From: an uncultured SAR86 cluster bacterium
GTDB lineage: Bacteria; Pseudomonadota; Gammaproteobacteria; Magnimaribacterales; Magnimaribacteraceae
Length of the DNA: 64,000 nt
Direction of reading: 5' to 3'
Assembly (NCBI GenBank): GCA_902542325.1
Contig: CACBUE010000001.1
Location: forward strand, 186,001 to 250,000
Every line of letters starts with the position of its first letter. Position 1 is the stretch's first letter. Under the pieces are notes generated by a model, which saw nothing but the letters and a program-made list of their open reading frames with translations, was not told where the DNA came from and did no database searches. A program made the translations under genes and the position numbers. Positions 1 to 8,217 of the stretch are shown here, in pieces.

Positions 1-657
1 TTAGCATTGATAGCCGTTGTATTTGTTCATATATTGGCGCTTCATGAAGTCGGTTCTAATAATCCAGATGGAGTGGATGTCAAGAAATTTAAAGACGCTG
101 ATGGTGTTCCTTTAGATACAAAACCATTTTTTCCCTATGATGTAATGCATGACTTATATGCAATTGGTGTATTTTTAATCTTCTTTGTAGCAATTATGTT
201 CTTTTATCCAGACGGGGGTGGGTACGTGATTGAATATGTTAACTATGAAGCAGCTGATAACTTAAAGACACCTGAGCATATTGTTCCTTCCTGGTACTAC
301 ACTCCTTACTATGCAATGTTAAGAGCAGTCACTTTTCCTTTATTTGGACTGACAGCGAAATTCCTAGGATTTGTTGTAATGGCCGCAGGTATTGCAATTT
401 TTGTAGCTCTACCATGGTTAGATAGAAGCCCAGTTAAATCAATAAAATATAAGGGTATCTACAGCAAATTCTTCTTGGCTTTATTTGTAGTTAGTTTCCT
501 GGTATTAGGCTATCTCGGTGCAGTCCCATCTACACCTGCAAGAACAATTGCTGCACAAATATTCACTGTATGCTACTTTGCTTACTTTTTGTTAATGCCC
601 ATATATTCAAAATACGAAACATGTAAACCTGTACCTGACAGGGTGCAATTGGGATGA
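1..657 (+). CDS. petB: Cytochrome b of the bc1 complex, C-terminal part (5' truncated by window edge)
   Basis: This is the C-terminal ~218 residues of cytochrome b, the membrane subunit that carries the quinone sites of ubiquinol:cytochrome c oxidoreductase. The frame is open to base 1, so the two-haem N-terminal half lies outside the window. What remains shows an HxxxLHEVGSNNP-type loop near the start, then hydrophobic helices with a P-SWYYTPYYAMLR stretch typical of the region after the cd2 helix. The stop overlaps the cytochrome c1 start (ATGA at 654-657), so the two are translationally coupled in the usual petABC order. The family assignment is firm; only the missing 5' part limits it. 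Confidence 0.93.
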   Translation, partial: LALIAVVFVHILALHEVGSNNPDGVDVKKFKDADGVPLDTKPFFPYDVMHDLYAIGVFLIFFVAIMFFYPDGGGYVIEYVNYEAADNLKTPEHIVPSWYYTPYYAMLRAVTFPLFGLTAKFLGFVVMAAGIAIFVALPWLDRSPVKSIKYKGIYSKFFLALFVVSFLVLGYLGAVPSTPARTIAAQIFTVCYFAYFLLMPIYSKYETCKPVPDRVQLG

Positions 658-1493
658 ATAAAAAAAATCGAATTCTCACCTTTGTTGTAATTATTGCAGC
701 TAGTTTGGGTTCTTTAAAAGTTCTTGCTGCAGCTGGAGCTGCTTGTGGTAGTTTCCTGTCTGAGGATGGTCTCACAAAGGGAGAATGCAAAGAGGCATAT
801 ATAAATCCGAAGGATAAAGCCTCACTTCAACGTGGTGCACAAGTCTATATGAATTACTGTTTAGGTTGTCATTCTTTGAAATATGCAAGATACAAAAAGG
901 TGTCTGAAGATTTGGAAATCCCACTTAGCATGTTCCAGGAAAATCTGATATTTGGTGATCAGAAGATGGGAGATTTAATCCAAGTAGGAATGGACCCAAA
1001 AGAAGCAAAAGAATGGTTTGGAAATGCACCCCCGGACTTAACCCTTGAAGCTGGCTTAAGAGGACCTGACTGGATATATACTTACCTTACAAGCTTCTAT
1101 ATTGATGAATCAAGACCGTTAGGTGTGAATAACAAGGTTTATGAAAATGTTGGAATGCCTCATGTTTTAATTGATATGCAAGGAACTCCTAGATCAGTAT
1201 GTAAACAGATTCCTGCATTTGCAGATAATGGCGGCATAAAGCAGGATCCCCTAACCGGTGAACAGCTTACAGAAGAAAGATGTGGTTTTCTCCAGGTTGA
1301 TAATGGCACGGGTGAAATGAGCACCGAACAGTTTGATAAGACTATGCTAGATCTTACTAACTTCCTAGCTTACATGACTGATCCACTGAAGGTTGAAAGA
1401 GAGACTATTGGAACTTATGTTTTACTATATCTCTTTATTTTTACAATGCTTAGCTATCTTCTCTATAGAGAATTTAAGAAAGATCTTCACTAA
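654..1493 (+). CDS. petC: Cytochrome c1 of the bc1 complex
   Basis: Haem-bearing subunit that passes electrons from the Rieske protein to soluble cytochrome c. An N-terminal signal sequence (residues ~5-26) is followed by a mature domain with one CLGCH haem motif at residues 69-73. A single C-terminal membrane anchor (about 255-272) ends in basic residues, as in proteobacterial c1. The length of 279 residues is a little above the usual ~250. It directly follows cytochrome b with an ATGA overlap, and sspA follows 21 bases downstream, the common gammaproteobacterial arrangement. Confidence 0.95.
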   Translation: MNKKNRILTFVVIIAASLGSLKVLAAAGAACGSFLSEDGLTKGECKEAYINPKDKASLQRGAQVYMNYCLGCHSLKYARYKKVSEDLEIPLSMFQENLIFGDQKMGDLIQVGMDPKEAKEWFGNAPPDLTLEAGLRGPDWIYTYLTSFYIDESRPLGVNNKVYENVGMPHVLIDMQGTPRSVCKQIPAFADNGGIKQDPLTGEQLTEERCGFLQVDNGTGEMSTEQFDKTMLDLTNFLAYMTDPLKVERETIGTYVLLYLFIFTMLSYLLYREFKKDLH

Positions 1494-1514
1494 TTTCCCT
1501 AAATAGGAGTTTTT

Positions 1515-2153
1515 ATGGTTTCACTTAGTAATAGAACGTCAATGGCACTTTTCTCAGATCCAATGGACCATTATAGTCAAAGAGTAAGGATAGTTATGGA
1601 AGAAAAGGGTGTCACTAGCGAAATCATTGATTCTGATACTAATAATTTAAGTAACGAGATTCTAGAAGTAAGTCCTTATGCAGAATTACCTGTATTGGTT
1701 GATAGAGATGTTTGTTTATATGACTCTTTGATCCTAATGGAGTACTTAGATGAACGGTTCCCTCATCCACCACTTCTGCCTGTGTATCCAGTCTCAAGAG
1801 CACATATTCGATTATTTATCCAAAGAATAGAAAAAGATTGGTGTGAGATATTTGATGAATTAATTCAAGGAAATCAAACGGAGGCTAAAGCTAAGAAATT
1901 ACGAACAGAATTAAAATCTCAAATATTGGGAATGTCTCAAATACTCAAAGAGAAACCTTTTTTTATGTCAGATGAATTCAGCCTTGTAGATTGTTGCATA
2001 GCTCCTATTCTCTGGAGACTCCCCTTAATTGGTATAGAGCTTCAGAAAGATTCTAAAACCAAACCTATCTATGAGTATATGCAGAGAGTTTTTACAAAAT
2101 CATGTTTTATAAATAGTTTGTCTGAGCTTGAGAGAGATATAAGGTCTTCTTAG
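1515..2153 (+). CDS. sspA: Stringent starvation protein A
   Basis: GST-fold protein that binds RNA polymerase and alters transcription in starvation and acid stress in E. coli. An N-terminal thioredoxin-like half (LFSDPMDHYSQRVRIVMEEK, then PYAELPVLVDRD) is followed by an all-helical C-terminal half. The 212 residues equal the E. coli protein. The start is supported by AGGAG at 1505-1509. In most gammaproteobacteria sspB follows; here a convergent lpoA lies six bases downstream, so sspB is absent from this position. Confidence 0.9.
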   Translation: MVSLSNRTSMALFSDPMDHYSQRVRIVMEEKGVTSEIIDSDTNNLSNEILEVSPYAELPVLVDRDVCLYDSLILMEYLDERFPHPPLLPVYPVSRAHIRLFIQRIEKDWCEIFDELIQGNQTEAKAKKLRTELKSQILGMSQILKEKPFFMSDEFSLVDCCIAPILWRLPLIGIELQKDSKTKPIYEYMQRVFTKSCFINSLSELERDIRSS

Positions 2154-2159
2154 TTTTTT

Positions 2160-3290
2160 CTATAAAATCTTTATTCCTTTATCGGTTATCTCAAATATAT
2201 AAGGCGATCTTTTATACCTTTTTCGTTCCAGACTTATTTTTCCAGTTAGACCTTTGTAGATAAAGTTTTTTGAATTAACAGAACCATACCTTAAAAGAAT
2301 AATTTCAAAAGCATCGTATCCAATAGCAAACTCCCTAGTTCTATTTACTTCAGCTATATATTTAGGCATCGGAATGGGCATCATGATAGACATATCCGAA
2401 TGAATAGATCCAATGAGATCTTTTTCAAGAGGCTGATAATTATCATTTGTATTCCAACTATTAAGTATGAAAATGTCAAAATCCTTTTCAGATATATAGT
2501 CTATTGCTGGCTTTAGATTCCTTGCTTCTTTTAAGTCTAATGATAAGAAAAATGTATCTATGTCCTCACGACTTCTAGAAGTACCCGAAACTTTCTCGGA
2601 AAGTCTTCTTGATAATTTCCTAATCCTTTCCTTACTTCTGTCAACCAACAGAATTTCAGAGAACATAGTTTGACTAGTTGTCTCATTATTATATGTTTTA
2701 GAAGTCACGATTTCTTTTTTGTAATCTTTCAGCAAATTAACAATACTATTTTTATCAATATTATTTTTACTATCTATGACAACAAACCTAGAAGAACTTT
2801 CTGGAATATTTTGAATTAATTTATATTTTTCTTCTTCTCTTGAGACTATAAAAGTATTATCAAATCCCATTTCATCTAGGTTATTCGAGACAAATAAAGT
2901 TTTAGCCTTAGGGAGTTTTTGAATGCATTCTTTATATGATTTATCCATTGGCTGATTTGAAACATAGAAAACTATATTGAGGTTTACCTTGTTTTGTTTA
3001 ATTTTGCATTGAGTATATGTGATAGGAGAGAGAATTATTTTTGGGATATAGGAAATTCTTGAATTATAAAAAAAGGAATTTGCAATGAACCCTTGAATCT
3101 CTTGCGGAACTAGAATTTTCTCATCTTTCTGAAAGAAAAATATATTGATTGTCTGAGGTAGAGATTTAATTTTATAGTTAAATTGAGGTTTTTGAATTAG
3201 AGTATTTGAAGATTCGCCTTCATTACTTTTTGGAATTGATGAACATGCGGACACAAGAAGGATGATTAAAATCAAGGATATATTTTTCAT
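2160..3290 (-). CDS. lpoA: LpoA-like outer-membrane lipoprotein activator of PBP1a (short form)
   Basis: The N-terminus carries a lipoprotein signal with lipobox VSAC (Cys16). The rest resembles the C-terminal periplasmic-binding-like domain of LpoA/LppC, notably a late FAIGYDAFEIILLRYG stretch followed by GLTGKISLERKRYKRSP. In E. coli LpoA activates the synthase PBP1a from the outer membrane. At 376 residues it is far shorter than E. coli LpoA (over 650), so the N-terminal TPR-like domain appears to be missing. It is divergent from rsmI with seven bases between starts; lpoA-rsmI neighbourhood is conserved in gammaproteobacteria and supports the call. Confidence 0.8.
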   Translation of the reverse strand: MKNISLILIILLVSACSSIPKSNEGESSNTLIQKPQFNYKIKSLPQTINIFFFQKDEKILVPQEIQGFIANSFFYNSRISYIPKIILSPITYTQCKIKQNKVNLNIVFYVSNQPMDKSYKECIQKLPKAKTLFVSNNLDEMGFDNTFIVSREEEKYKLIQNIPESSSRFVVIDSKNNIDKNSIVNLLKDYKKEIVTSKTYNNETTSQTMFSEILLVDRSKERIRKLSRRLSEKVSGTSRSREDIDTFFLSLDLKEARNLKPAIDYISEKDFDIFILNSWNTNDNYQPLEKDLIGSIHSDMSIMMPIPMPKYIAEVNRTREFAIGYDAFEIILLRYGSVNSKNFIYKGLTGKISLERKRYKRSPYIFEITDKGIKIL

Positions 3291-3297
3291 TTAACTC

Positions 3298-4137
3298 ATG
3301 AATAAAAATTTAGGTTCTCTCTATATTGTCTCTACTCCCATAGGTAATTTAAATGATATTACATTCAGGGCGATAGAAGTACTTAATAAAGTTCATATTT
3401 GTGCGTCTGAAGATACAAGAATATCTAGTGTGCTTTTTAAGAAATATAATATAAATACTAAGCTAACTTCTTACCACAAGTTTTCGGAAAAAAGTAAGAT
3501 AAATAGATTTATAGATGTTTTGAAGTCAGGAAAAGACATTGCCCTAATAAGTGATGCTGGAACTCCTTTAATCTCCGATCCAGGACAATTTTTAGTAGAA
3601 GCAGCTATTCAAAATAAAATAAGAATAATACCAATACCAGGAGCAACATCAGTAATTACTGCATTAAGTGTTTCAGGTTTTAAGCTTGAAAATTTTACTT
3701 TTTATGGATTTTTTCCACGAAAATCAAAAGAAAAAAAGGTCCTCTTAAAAAAAATAGCTTCGTCTTCTGGCCCATCTGTTTTATTTGAGTCAGGTAGGCG
3801 TTTAGAGAAATTAATTGATTCTTTATCTGAAGAACTAAAACCAGATTGTAGAATTTTAGTTGCAAGGGAGCTAACTAAATTACATGAGACTCTTTATAGA
3901 TCTGAGTTATATAAAATAAAGGAAATTCTTCTTGATTCTGAATTTGGATTGAAAGGAGAATTTGTAATTATCATTGATGGTTATGAGGAGGAATCAGGAG
4001 ATATTTTGGTTGAAGAAGAGAAAAGAATATTAGGAATTCTTATGGAAAAATTAGATAGAAAATTAGCTTTACAAATTGCGTCTGAAATACTCAAAAAAAA
4101 GAGAAATGAAATTTATAAAATAAAAATGAAGAGCTAA
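3298..4137 (+). CDS. rsmI: 16S rRNA (cytidine1402-2'-O)-methyltransferase
   Basis: Tetrapyrrole-methylase-fold enzyme that 2'-O-methylates C1402 in the decoding centre of 16S rRNA using S-adenosylmethionine. Visible family signatures are LYIVSTPIGNLNDITFRA at the N-terminus, CASEDTR, the SDAGTPLISDPG loop near residues 85-96, IPGATSVITALSVSG, and FYGFFPRKS. The 279 residues match the family. It starts seven bases from the divergent lpoA start, leaving almost no room for two separate promoters. RNase P RNA follows about 30 bases downstream. Confidence 0.95.
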   Translation: MNKNLGSLYIVSTPIGNLNDITFRAIEVLNKVHICASEDTRISSVLFKKYNINTKLTSYHKFSEKSKINRFIDVLKSGKDIALISDAGTPLISDPGQFLVEAAIQNKIRIIPIPGATSVITALSVSGFKLENFTFYGFFPRKSKEKKVLLKKIASSSGPSVLFESGRRLEKLIDSLSEELKPDCRILVARELTKLHETLYRSELYKIKEILLDSEFGLKGEFVIIIDGYEEESGDILVEEEKRILGILMEKLDRKLALQIASEILKKKRNEIYKIKMKS

Positions 4138-4169
4138 ACTTCTTTTCAATTACTTTTATGGATACAATT

Positions 4170-4510
4170 GATGGGAGTCAGCTAGATAATCGCTCAACTT
4201 TTTGAGAGGAAAGTCCGGGCTCCATTGGACAAGACGCCAGGTAACTCCTGGGAGACGTAAGTTTACGGAAAGTGCAGCAGAAAATATACCGCCTCTTTGA
4301 GGTAAGGGTGAAAAGGTGTGGTAAGAGCACACCGCATATCAGGTAACTGATTATGGCTTGGCAAACCCCGTCTGGAGCAAGACCAAATAGAGGCCCTAAT
4401 GTTAGTCCTGACAGGGCCAGGGTAGGTTGCTTGAATTTTGTGGTGACACAAAATCTAGATGAATGATTATCCTCGACAGAACCCGGCTTACCGGCTGACT
4501 CATCCCATCA
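4170..4510 (+). ncRNA. rnpB: RNase P RNA (class A)
   Basis: Catalytic RNA that trims tRNA 5' leaders. The conserved 5' block gaggaaagtccgggctcc and the 3' block acagaacccggctta are both present, with the intervening conserved pieces gccaggtaac, cagtgcagcag-like, ggtaagggtgaaa, ggtaagagcacaccgc, ggagcaagaccaaatag, ggtaggttgcttga and ctagatgaatga in the order found in E. coli M1 RNA. The ends (gatggga-gtcagc at the start, ggctgac-tcatcccatc at the end) pair to form P1, which sets the boundaries to within a few bases. A T-rich stretch (4521-4527) follows and may end transcription. Confidence 0.96.
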
Positions 4511-4572
4511 TTTCTCATAATTTTTTTACATACTTTTTGGGGTTTTTCATTTACAAAAAAGTGTACTAATTA

Positions 4573-4602
4573 TTGTAACTTTCACTAGTAATTTACTATA
4601 AA
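4573..4602 (+). promoter_or_regulatory. Candidate mra promoter
   Basis: TTGTAA at 4573-4578 and TATAAA at 4597-4602, 18 bases apart, lie upstream of mraZ. The -10 region abuts the first MraZ-like repeat (4600). A second -10-like hexamer, GATAAT at 4629-4634, overlaps the last repeat but has no good -35. The call rests on motif inspection only. Confidence 0.4.
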
Positions 4603-4629
4603 GTGTGTAAAAGTGTGTAAAAGTGCAAG
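4600..4629 (+). promoter_or_regulatory. Three tandem 10-bp repeats resembling MraZ operator boxes
   Basis: Three head-to-tail decamers, AAAGTGTGTA at 4600-4609, AAAGTGTGTA at 4610-4619 and AAAGTGCAAG at 4620-4629, sit about 35 bases before mraZ. A further half-matching copy, AAAGTGTACT, lies at 4558-4567, 42 bases upstream. MraZ is known to bind short direct repeats with ~10-bp periodicity upstream of its own operon; an AAAGTG core is known from mollicutes. Autoregulation of the division cluster by MraZ is the simplest reading. Confidence 0.7.
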
Positions 4630-4665
4630 ATAATGTAACGTTTACATATACTTGCTTATAAAGAA

Positions 4666-5145
4666 ATGAGTTTAGGAATATACGGATCGAGCACTCTGAC
4701 CCTTGACACAAAAGGCAGAATTGTTATACCTGCAAGGTATAGAGAGCTTCTACGAAAGAGCTGTGAAGGTGAAATAGCAATCACAAAAGATCCTCAATAT
4801 CCTGCACTCATAATATACCCAGGCAAAATTTGGAAAGATATTTCACAAAAATTTGAGGTTCTTGGCGGTTTAAATCAAAAAGTAAGATCTATTCAATGGA
4901 AAGTTTTGGGAAATGCTTCTGTAACAGAATTTGAAGCAGTTGAAAGAATGACTATTCTTATACCTCAAATATTAAGAGACTTTGCTGAACTTGCGATTAA
5001 GCAACAGGTAGCTCTCATCGGAATGGGTTCAAAGTTTGAATTATGGAATCAAGAAAATTGGGACAAAAAACAATCTGGTTTTCAGATTCCTGGCGAAGAC
5101 TTAATTGATAATCTTCCACCGACTTTAGAGGAGATACCATTTTGA
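4666..5145 (+). CDS. mraZ: Transcriptional regulator MraZ
   Basis: AbrB-fold DNA-binding protein that forms a ring and represses the division/cell-wall operon it heads. Two MraZ repeats are visible: the first at residues 8-55 with LDTKGRIVIPARYRELL, the second around 85-130 with EFEAVERMTILIPQILRDFA. The 159 residues match the family. Tandem AAAGTG-type boxes just upstream suggest autoregulation. The stop codon overlaps the TTG start of rsmH. Confidence 0.95.
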   Translation: MSLGIYGSSTLTLDTKGRIVIPARYRELLRKSCEGEIAITKDPQYPALIIYPGKIWKDISQKFEVLGGLNQKVRSIQWKVLGNASVTEFEAVERMTILIPQILRDFAELAIKQQVALIGMGSKFELWNQENWDKKQSGFQIPGEDLIDNLPPTLEEIPF

Positions 5146-6026
5146 TCCAAGCTAGTCATGAAGCTGTGATGGTGAATGAAGTGCTAGAAAATCTTGTCTT
5201 TGAACAAAATGGAAAATATGTAGACTGCACATTTGGAGCAGGGGGTCACTCTTTAGAAATCTTAAAAAAAATTAATGAGTCTGGTACTTTAATTTCGATC
5301 GACAAAGACAAAAAAGCAACAATCAACCTATCCAAAGATTTTACTGACGATGGAAGATTCAGATTAGTTAATGATTCTTTCTCTAATCTCAGAAGCCTAT
5401 TTGAAGATAAAGAAGTTGATGGGATATTGATAGATCTTGGTATTTCCTCAACACAACTCGATGATCCTAAAAGAGGTTTTAGTTTCCAATCAAATGGACC
5501 TTTAGATATGAGAATAGATACAACCAAAGGTCAAACCGCATCAGATTGGATAAATACCGCCACAAAAAAAGAAATTGAAGATGTGCTATGGGTTCTTGGT
5601 CAGGAAAGAGCTTCAAGGAAGATTGCAAGTAAGATTTGTGAAATAAGAGAAAAGAAGCCTATAGAATCAACTAAAGAATTATCTGATCTTATAAGATCTT
5701 GCGTTTATACGAGATCTAAAAAACACCCAGCTACAAATTCTTTCAGAGCGATAAGGATGCTTATCAATAACGAGATAGAGGAACTTCAGAAAGTCTTAGA
5801 GGCTTCAAGTCATGTTTTATGTTGTGGAGGGAGACTTGCAGTCATAAGCTTCCACTCTATGGAAGATAGGATTGTCAAAAGATTCTTCCAAGGAAAAGAT
5901 AGAAATGAATCAAATGTGAAGTTTCAATATATAAAAGATAAATTTCTTAAACCAACTCCTAAAGAAATAACCATTAATCCAAGAAGTAGAAGTGCGATCT
6001 TAAGGGTCGCAGAAAAGCTATGTTGA
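5142..6026 (+). CDS. rsmH: 16S rRNA (cytosine1402-N4)-methyltransferase
   Basis: S-adenosylmethionine enzyme that N4-methylates C1402 of 16S rRNA; with RsmI (also in this window) it makes the double modification of that base. Motifs seen: HEAVMVNEV at the start, VDCTFGAGGHS (SAM loop), DGILIDLGISSTQLDDP-like segment near residue 95, and LAVISFHSMEDRIVKRFF near 240. TTG at 5142 is chosen because it overlaps the mraZ stop, has AGAGGAG eight bases upstream, and places the conserved HEAVM at residues 6-10. It overlaps ftsL by seven bases. Confidence 0.95.
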   Translation: MIQASHEAVMVNEVLENLVFEQNGKYVDCTFGAGGHSLEILKKINESGTLISIDKDKKATINLSKDFTDDGRFRLVNDSFSNLRSLFEDKEVDGILIDLGISSTQLDDPKRGFSFQSNGPLDMRIDTTKGQTASDWINTATKKEIEDVLWVLGQERASRKIASKICEIREKKPIESTKELSDLIRSCVYTRSKKHPATNSFRAIRMLINNEIEELQKVLEASSHVLCCGGRLAVISFHSMEDRIVKRFFQGKDRNESNVKFQYIKDKFLKPTPKEITINPRSRSAILRVAEKLC

Positions 6027-6310
6027 ATATTAAACATAAATTAATTTCCATTTCCTTATTAGTCTCTATTTCTTTTCTAAGTTCTTATAAACTTGTTTTG
6101 CAAACATATGAGCATAGGACTATATTTGCAGAATTGGAAAACCTTAGGCTGGAAAAAGAAGAGTTATCTTTTCAATCTAATATCCTGATTGAAGAGGTAA
6201 AGTACTATAAAAATCACATCTCCTTAAGAAAATATGCTTCTGAAAAGCTAGGAATGGTTATTCCTAAAGATAAAGATCGAGTCTATCTGACAAGGAGAAT
6301 TGATAAATGA
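6020..6310 (+). CDS. ftsL: Cell division protein FtsL
   Basis: Small bitopic septum protein that forms a coiled coil with FtsB and links FtsQ to the FtsWI synthase. A short N-terminus is followed by a single membrane segment (about residues 8-24), then a periplasmic coiled coil (~30-65, E/L/K rich) and the typical end motif ASEKLGMVIPKDKDRVYL. The position after rsmH is that of the canonical dcw cluster. The 96 residues fit. Sequence conservation in FtsL is weak, so position and topology carry much of the call. Confidence 0.88.
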   Translation: MLNIKHKLISISLLVSISFLSSYKLVLQTYEHRTIFAELENLRLEKEELSFQSNILIEEVKYYKNHISLRKYASEKLGMVIPKDKDRVYLTRRIDK

Positions 6311-6969
6311 GATATCTGATAATCATAATTTTTGCTTTGCTTGCTGGTTGCTCGAGTCAAAAAGAAGCAAATATTGATTCAATTAATATAAAAGTATCAA
6401 AAGAAATAATTTCAAATTTCGATCAGGTCAAACACCAGATTACAAATCACTTACAAAATAAAAATAAATATAACAAAAGTGAGATTTTCTCTAATTCTTG
6501 GGTCTCAGTTATAAAGGCCACAAATACATTTGATGAAGAAATACATATTGAAGTCAAAGAACACCAACCAATTGCTTCTTTGGATAGAGGCAGGTTTATA
6601 ACTCAAGAAGGAAAGATAATTACTCCTAGTGGAGGAGATAAATCTCTTAAATTGGTATCAATAATTGGAAGAGATAATGAATATTTAACACTGCTTGATA
6701 GTACTTTCTTACTACAAGATATATTAAATCTCAAAGGAAATTCTCTCATTAGCATTGAGCATAGAGGGTCAGGTTTTATTGAGGCGGTTGATAATGAAAG
6801 TGTGACTTACAGATTTAATGAAGAGGATTTCCGGGTTCAGCTCGAGCGTCTCGAGGAACTTATACTGTTCGAGCTGAACTCAGGAATCAATGATGATATC
6901 AGATATATAGATTTGAGGTATAAAAATGCTATTGCTTTGGGCAATAAGAATATGGAGAAATCAATATGA
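6307..6969 (+). CDS. ftsQ: Cell division protein FtsQ, with predicted lipoprotein anchor
   Basis: The periplasmic part resembles FtsQ: a POTRA-like region (about residues 25-85), then IHIEVKEHQPIASLDRGR and FITQEGKIITP, matching the FtsQ segment with the conserved EHQP and the following 'aligned' strands, and a late beta domain to ~205. FtsQ normally has a cytoplasmic tail and one transmembrane helix. Here the protein begins directly with a type II signal, MRYLIIIIFALLAGC, lipobox LAGC at 12-15. An in-frame TAA at 6304-6306 rules out a longer N-terminus. The gene overlaps ftsL and ftsA (ATGA). FtsQ identity is strong by position and moderate by sequence. Confidence 0.82.
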   Translation: MRYLIIIIFALLAGCSSQKEANIDSINIKVSKEIISNFDQVKHQITNHLQNKNKYNKSEIFSNSWVSVIKATNTFDEEIHIEVKEHQPIASLDRGRFITQEGKIITPSGGDKSLKLVSIIGRDNEYLTLLDSTFLLQDILNLKGNSLISIEHRGSGFIEAVDNESVTYRFNEEDFRVQLERLEELILFELNSGINDDIRYIDLRYKNAIALGNKNMEKSI

Positions 6970-8192
6970 GTAATGTAAGCAGAAATGAAATGCTGGTTGG
7001 TGTAGATATTGGAACTTCGAAAGTGGTTGCAATTGTTGCTGAGGCAAGAGGAGGTCAACTAGAAATTATTGGTCTAGGAACACATTCTTCAAAAGGATTA
7101 AAAAATGGAGTTGTAGTAGATATTGATTCCACAACAACAGCTATAAAAAAATCTATAGAAGAGGCTGAAAGTATGGCAGGGTGTCATATTGGTTCGTGCT
7201 ACGTAGGCATATCAGGTAGTCACATAAGAGGTCTAAATTCGGAGGGAGTAGTACCAATTCGAGATGGAGAGGTAAAGTTCACAGATGTAGATAGAGTTAT
7301 TGAGACTGCTCAAGCTATGGCAATCCCTGCAGATCAAAGATTACTTCATGTTCTTCCAAGAGATTACATCATAGATAAACAAGATGGTATTAAAGAGCCC
7401 CTAGGGATGGCAGGTTCTAGATTAGAGGCAAAAGTTCATTTAGTAACATGCAGTGAGAACTCTTCACAAAATATTCATAAATGTATTAGCGCATCTGGTC
7501 TAGATGTAGAAGCATTTGTTTTAGAGCAATTGGCTTCAAGTTACTCGGTTCTAACAGAAGACGAAAGGAACTTAGGAGTCTGTCTTATTGATATCGGAGG
7601 GGGAACAACTGACATAGCGGTTTTTGTGGATGGCTCTATTTGCTTTACTGATGTCATACCGATAGCTGGAGATCATGTAACAAATGATATAGCTCAAGCT
7701 TTAAGAACACCGCCTACCCAAGCAGAAACAATAAAACAACGATATGGATGTGCAGTTAGCTCAATGACCAGACCTGAAGAAATAATGATGGTTCCGGGTA
7801 TGGGTGGAAGGCCTGAAAGAGAACTCTCTAGACAGGCTTTAGCTGATGTCTTGGAGAGAAGGTATGTAGAGATATTTAGTATGGCACAACAAAAATTGAG
7901 CTTAAGCGGTTTCGATGAGTTGATACCTGCAGGAATAGTTTTAACAGGAGGGGCCTCAAAAGTTGAAGGTGCTACTGAGTTAGCAGAGGAAATATTCCAT
8001 TCTCCAGTTAGGATGGGATCTCCACATTCAGTAGAGGGTTTTTCTGAAATAATCAATAATCCAGTTTATGCAACTTCAGTCGGCCTACTACTTTATGGAC
8101 AAAAGCAAATGCAAGAAGATCATTTAAATTATATTCATAGAGATAAGAATATCTTAAATAGAATTTCTAGATGGTTTGGAGGAAATCTTTAG
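6966..8192 (+). CDS. ftsA: Cell division protein FtsA
   Basis: Actin-like ATPase that tethers FtsZ to the membrane and recruits late division proteins. The phosphate-1 motif GVDIGTSKVVAIVAE is at residues 12-26, the 1C/SHS2 domain at about 85-160, and the phosphate-2 motif CLIDIGGGTTDIAVF near 202-216. GIVLTGGASKVEG marks the adenosine loop near 325. The C-terminus ends in RISRWFGGNL, an amphipathic membrane-targeting sequence. It overlaps ftsQ by four bases and precedes ftsZ by 25 bases. Confidence 0.96.
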   Translation: MSNVSRNEMLVGVDIGTSKVVAIVAEARGGQLEIIGLGTHSSKGLKNGVVVDIDSTTTAIKKSIEEAESMAGCHIGSCYVGISGSHIRGLNSEGVVPIRDGEVKFTDVDRVIETAQAMAIPADQRLLHVLPRDYIIDKQDGIKEPLGMAGSRLEAKVHLVTCSENSSQNIHKCISASGLDVEAFVLEQLASSYSVLTEDERNLGVCLIDIGGGTTDIAVFVDGSICFTDVIPIAGDHVTNDIAQALRTPPTQAETIKQRYGCAVSSMTRPEEIMMVPGMGGRPERELSRQALADVLERRYVEIFSMAQQKLSLSGFDELIPAGIVLTGGASKVEGATELAEEIFHSPVRMGSPHSVEGFSEIINNPVYATSVGLLLYGQKQMQEDHLNYIHRDKNILNRISRWFGGNL

Positions 8193-8217
8193 TACTTAAT
8201 TAAAAGAGAGGTTAATT

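Noticed and set aside
4263-4451. Minus-strand open reading frame of 62 codons
   Set aside because: It lies wholly inside RNase P RNA, whose conserved sequence explains the open frame.
4173-4700. Short repeats near rnpB and mraZ as a CRISPR array
   Set aside because: The repeats are three contiguous 10-mers without spacers and match a regulatory-box pattern.
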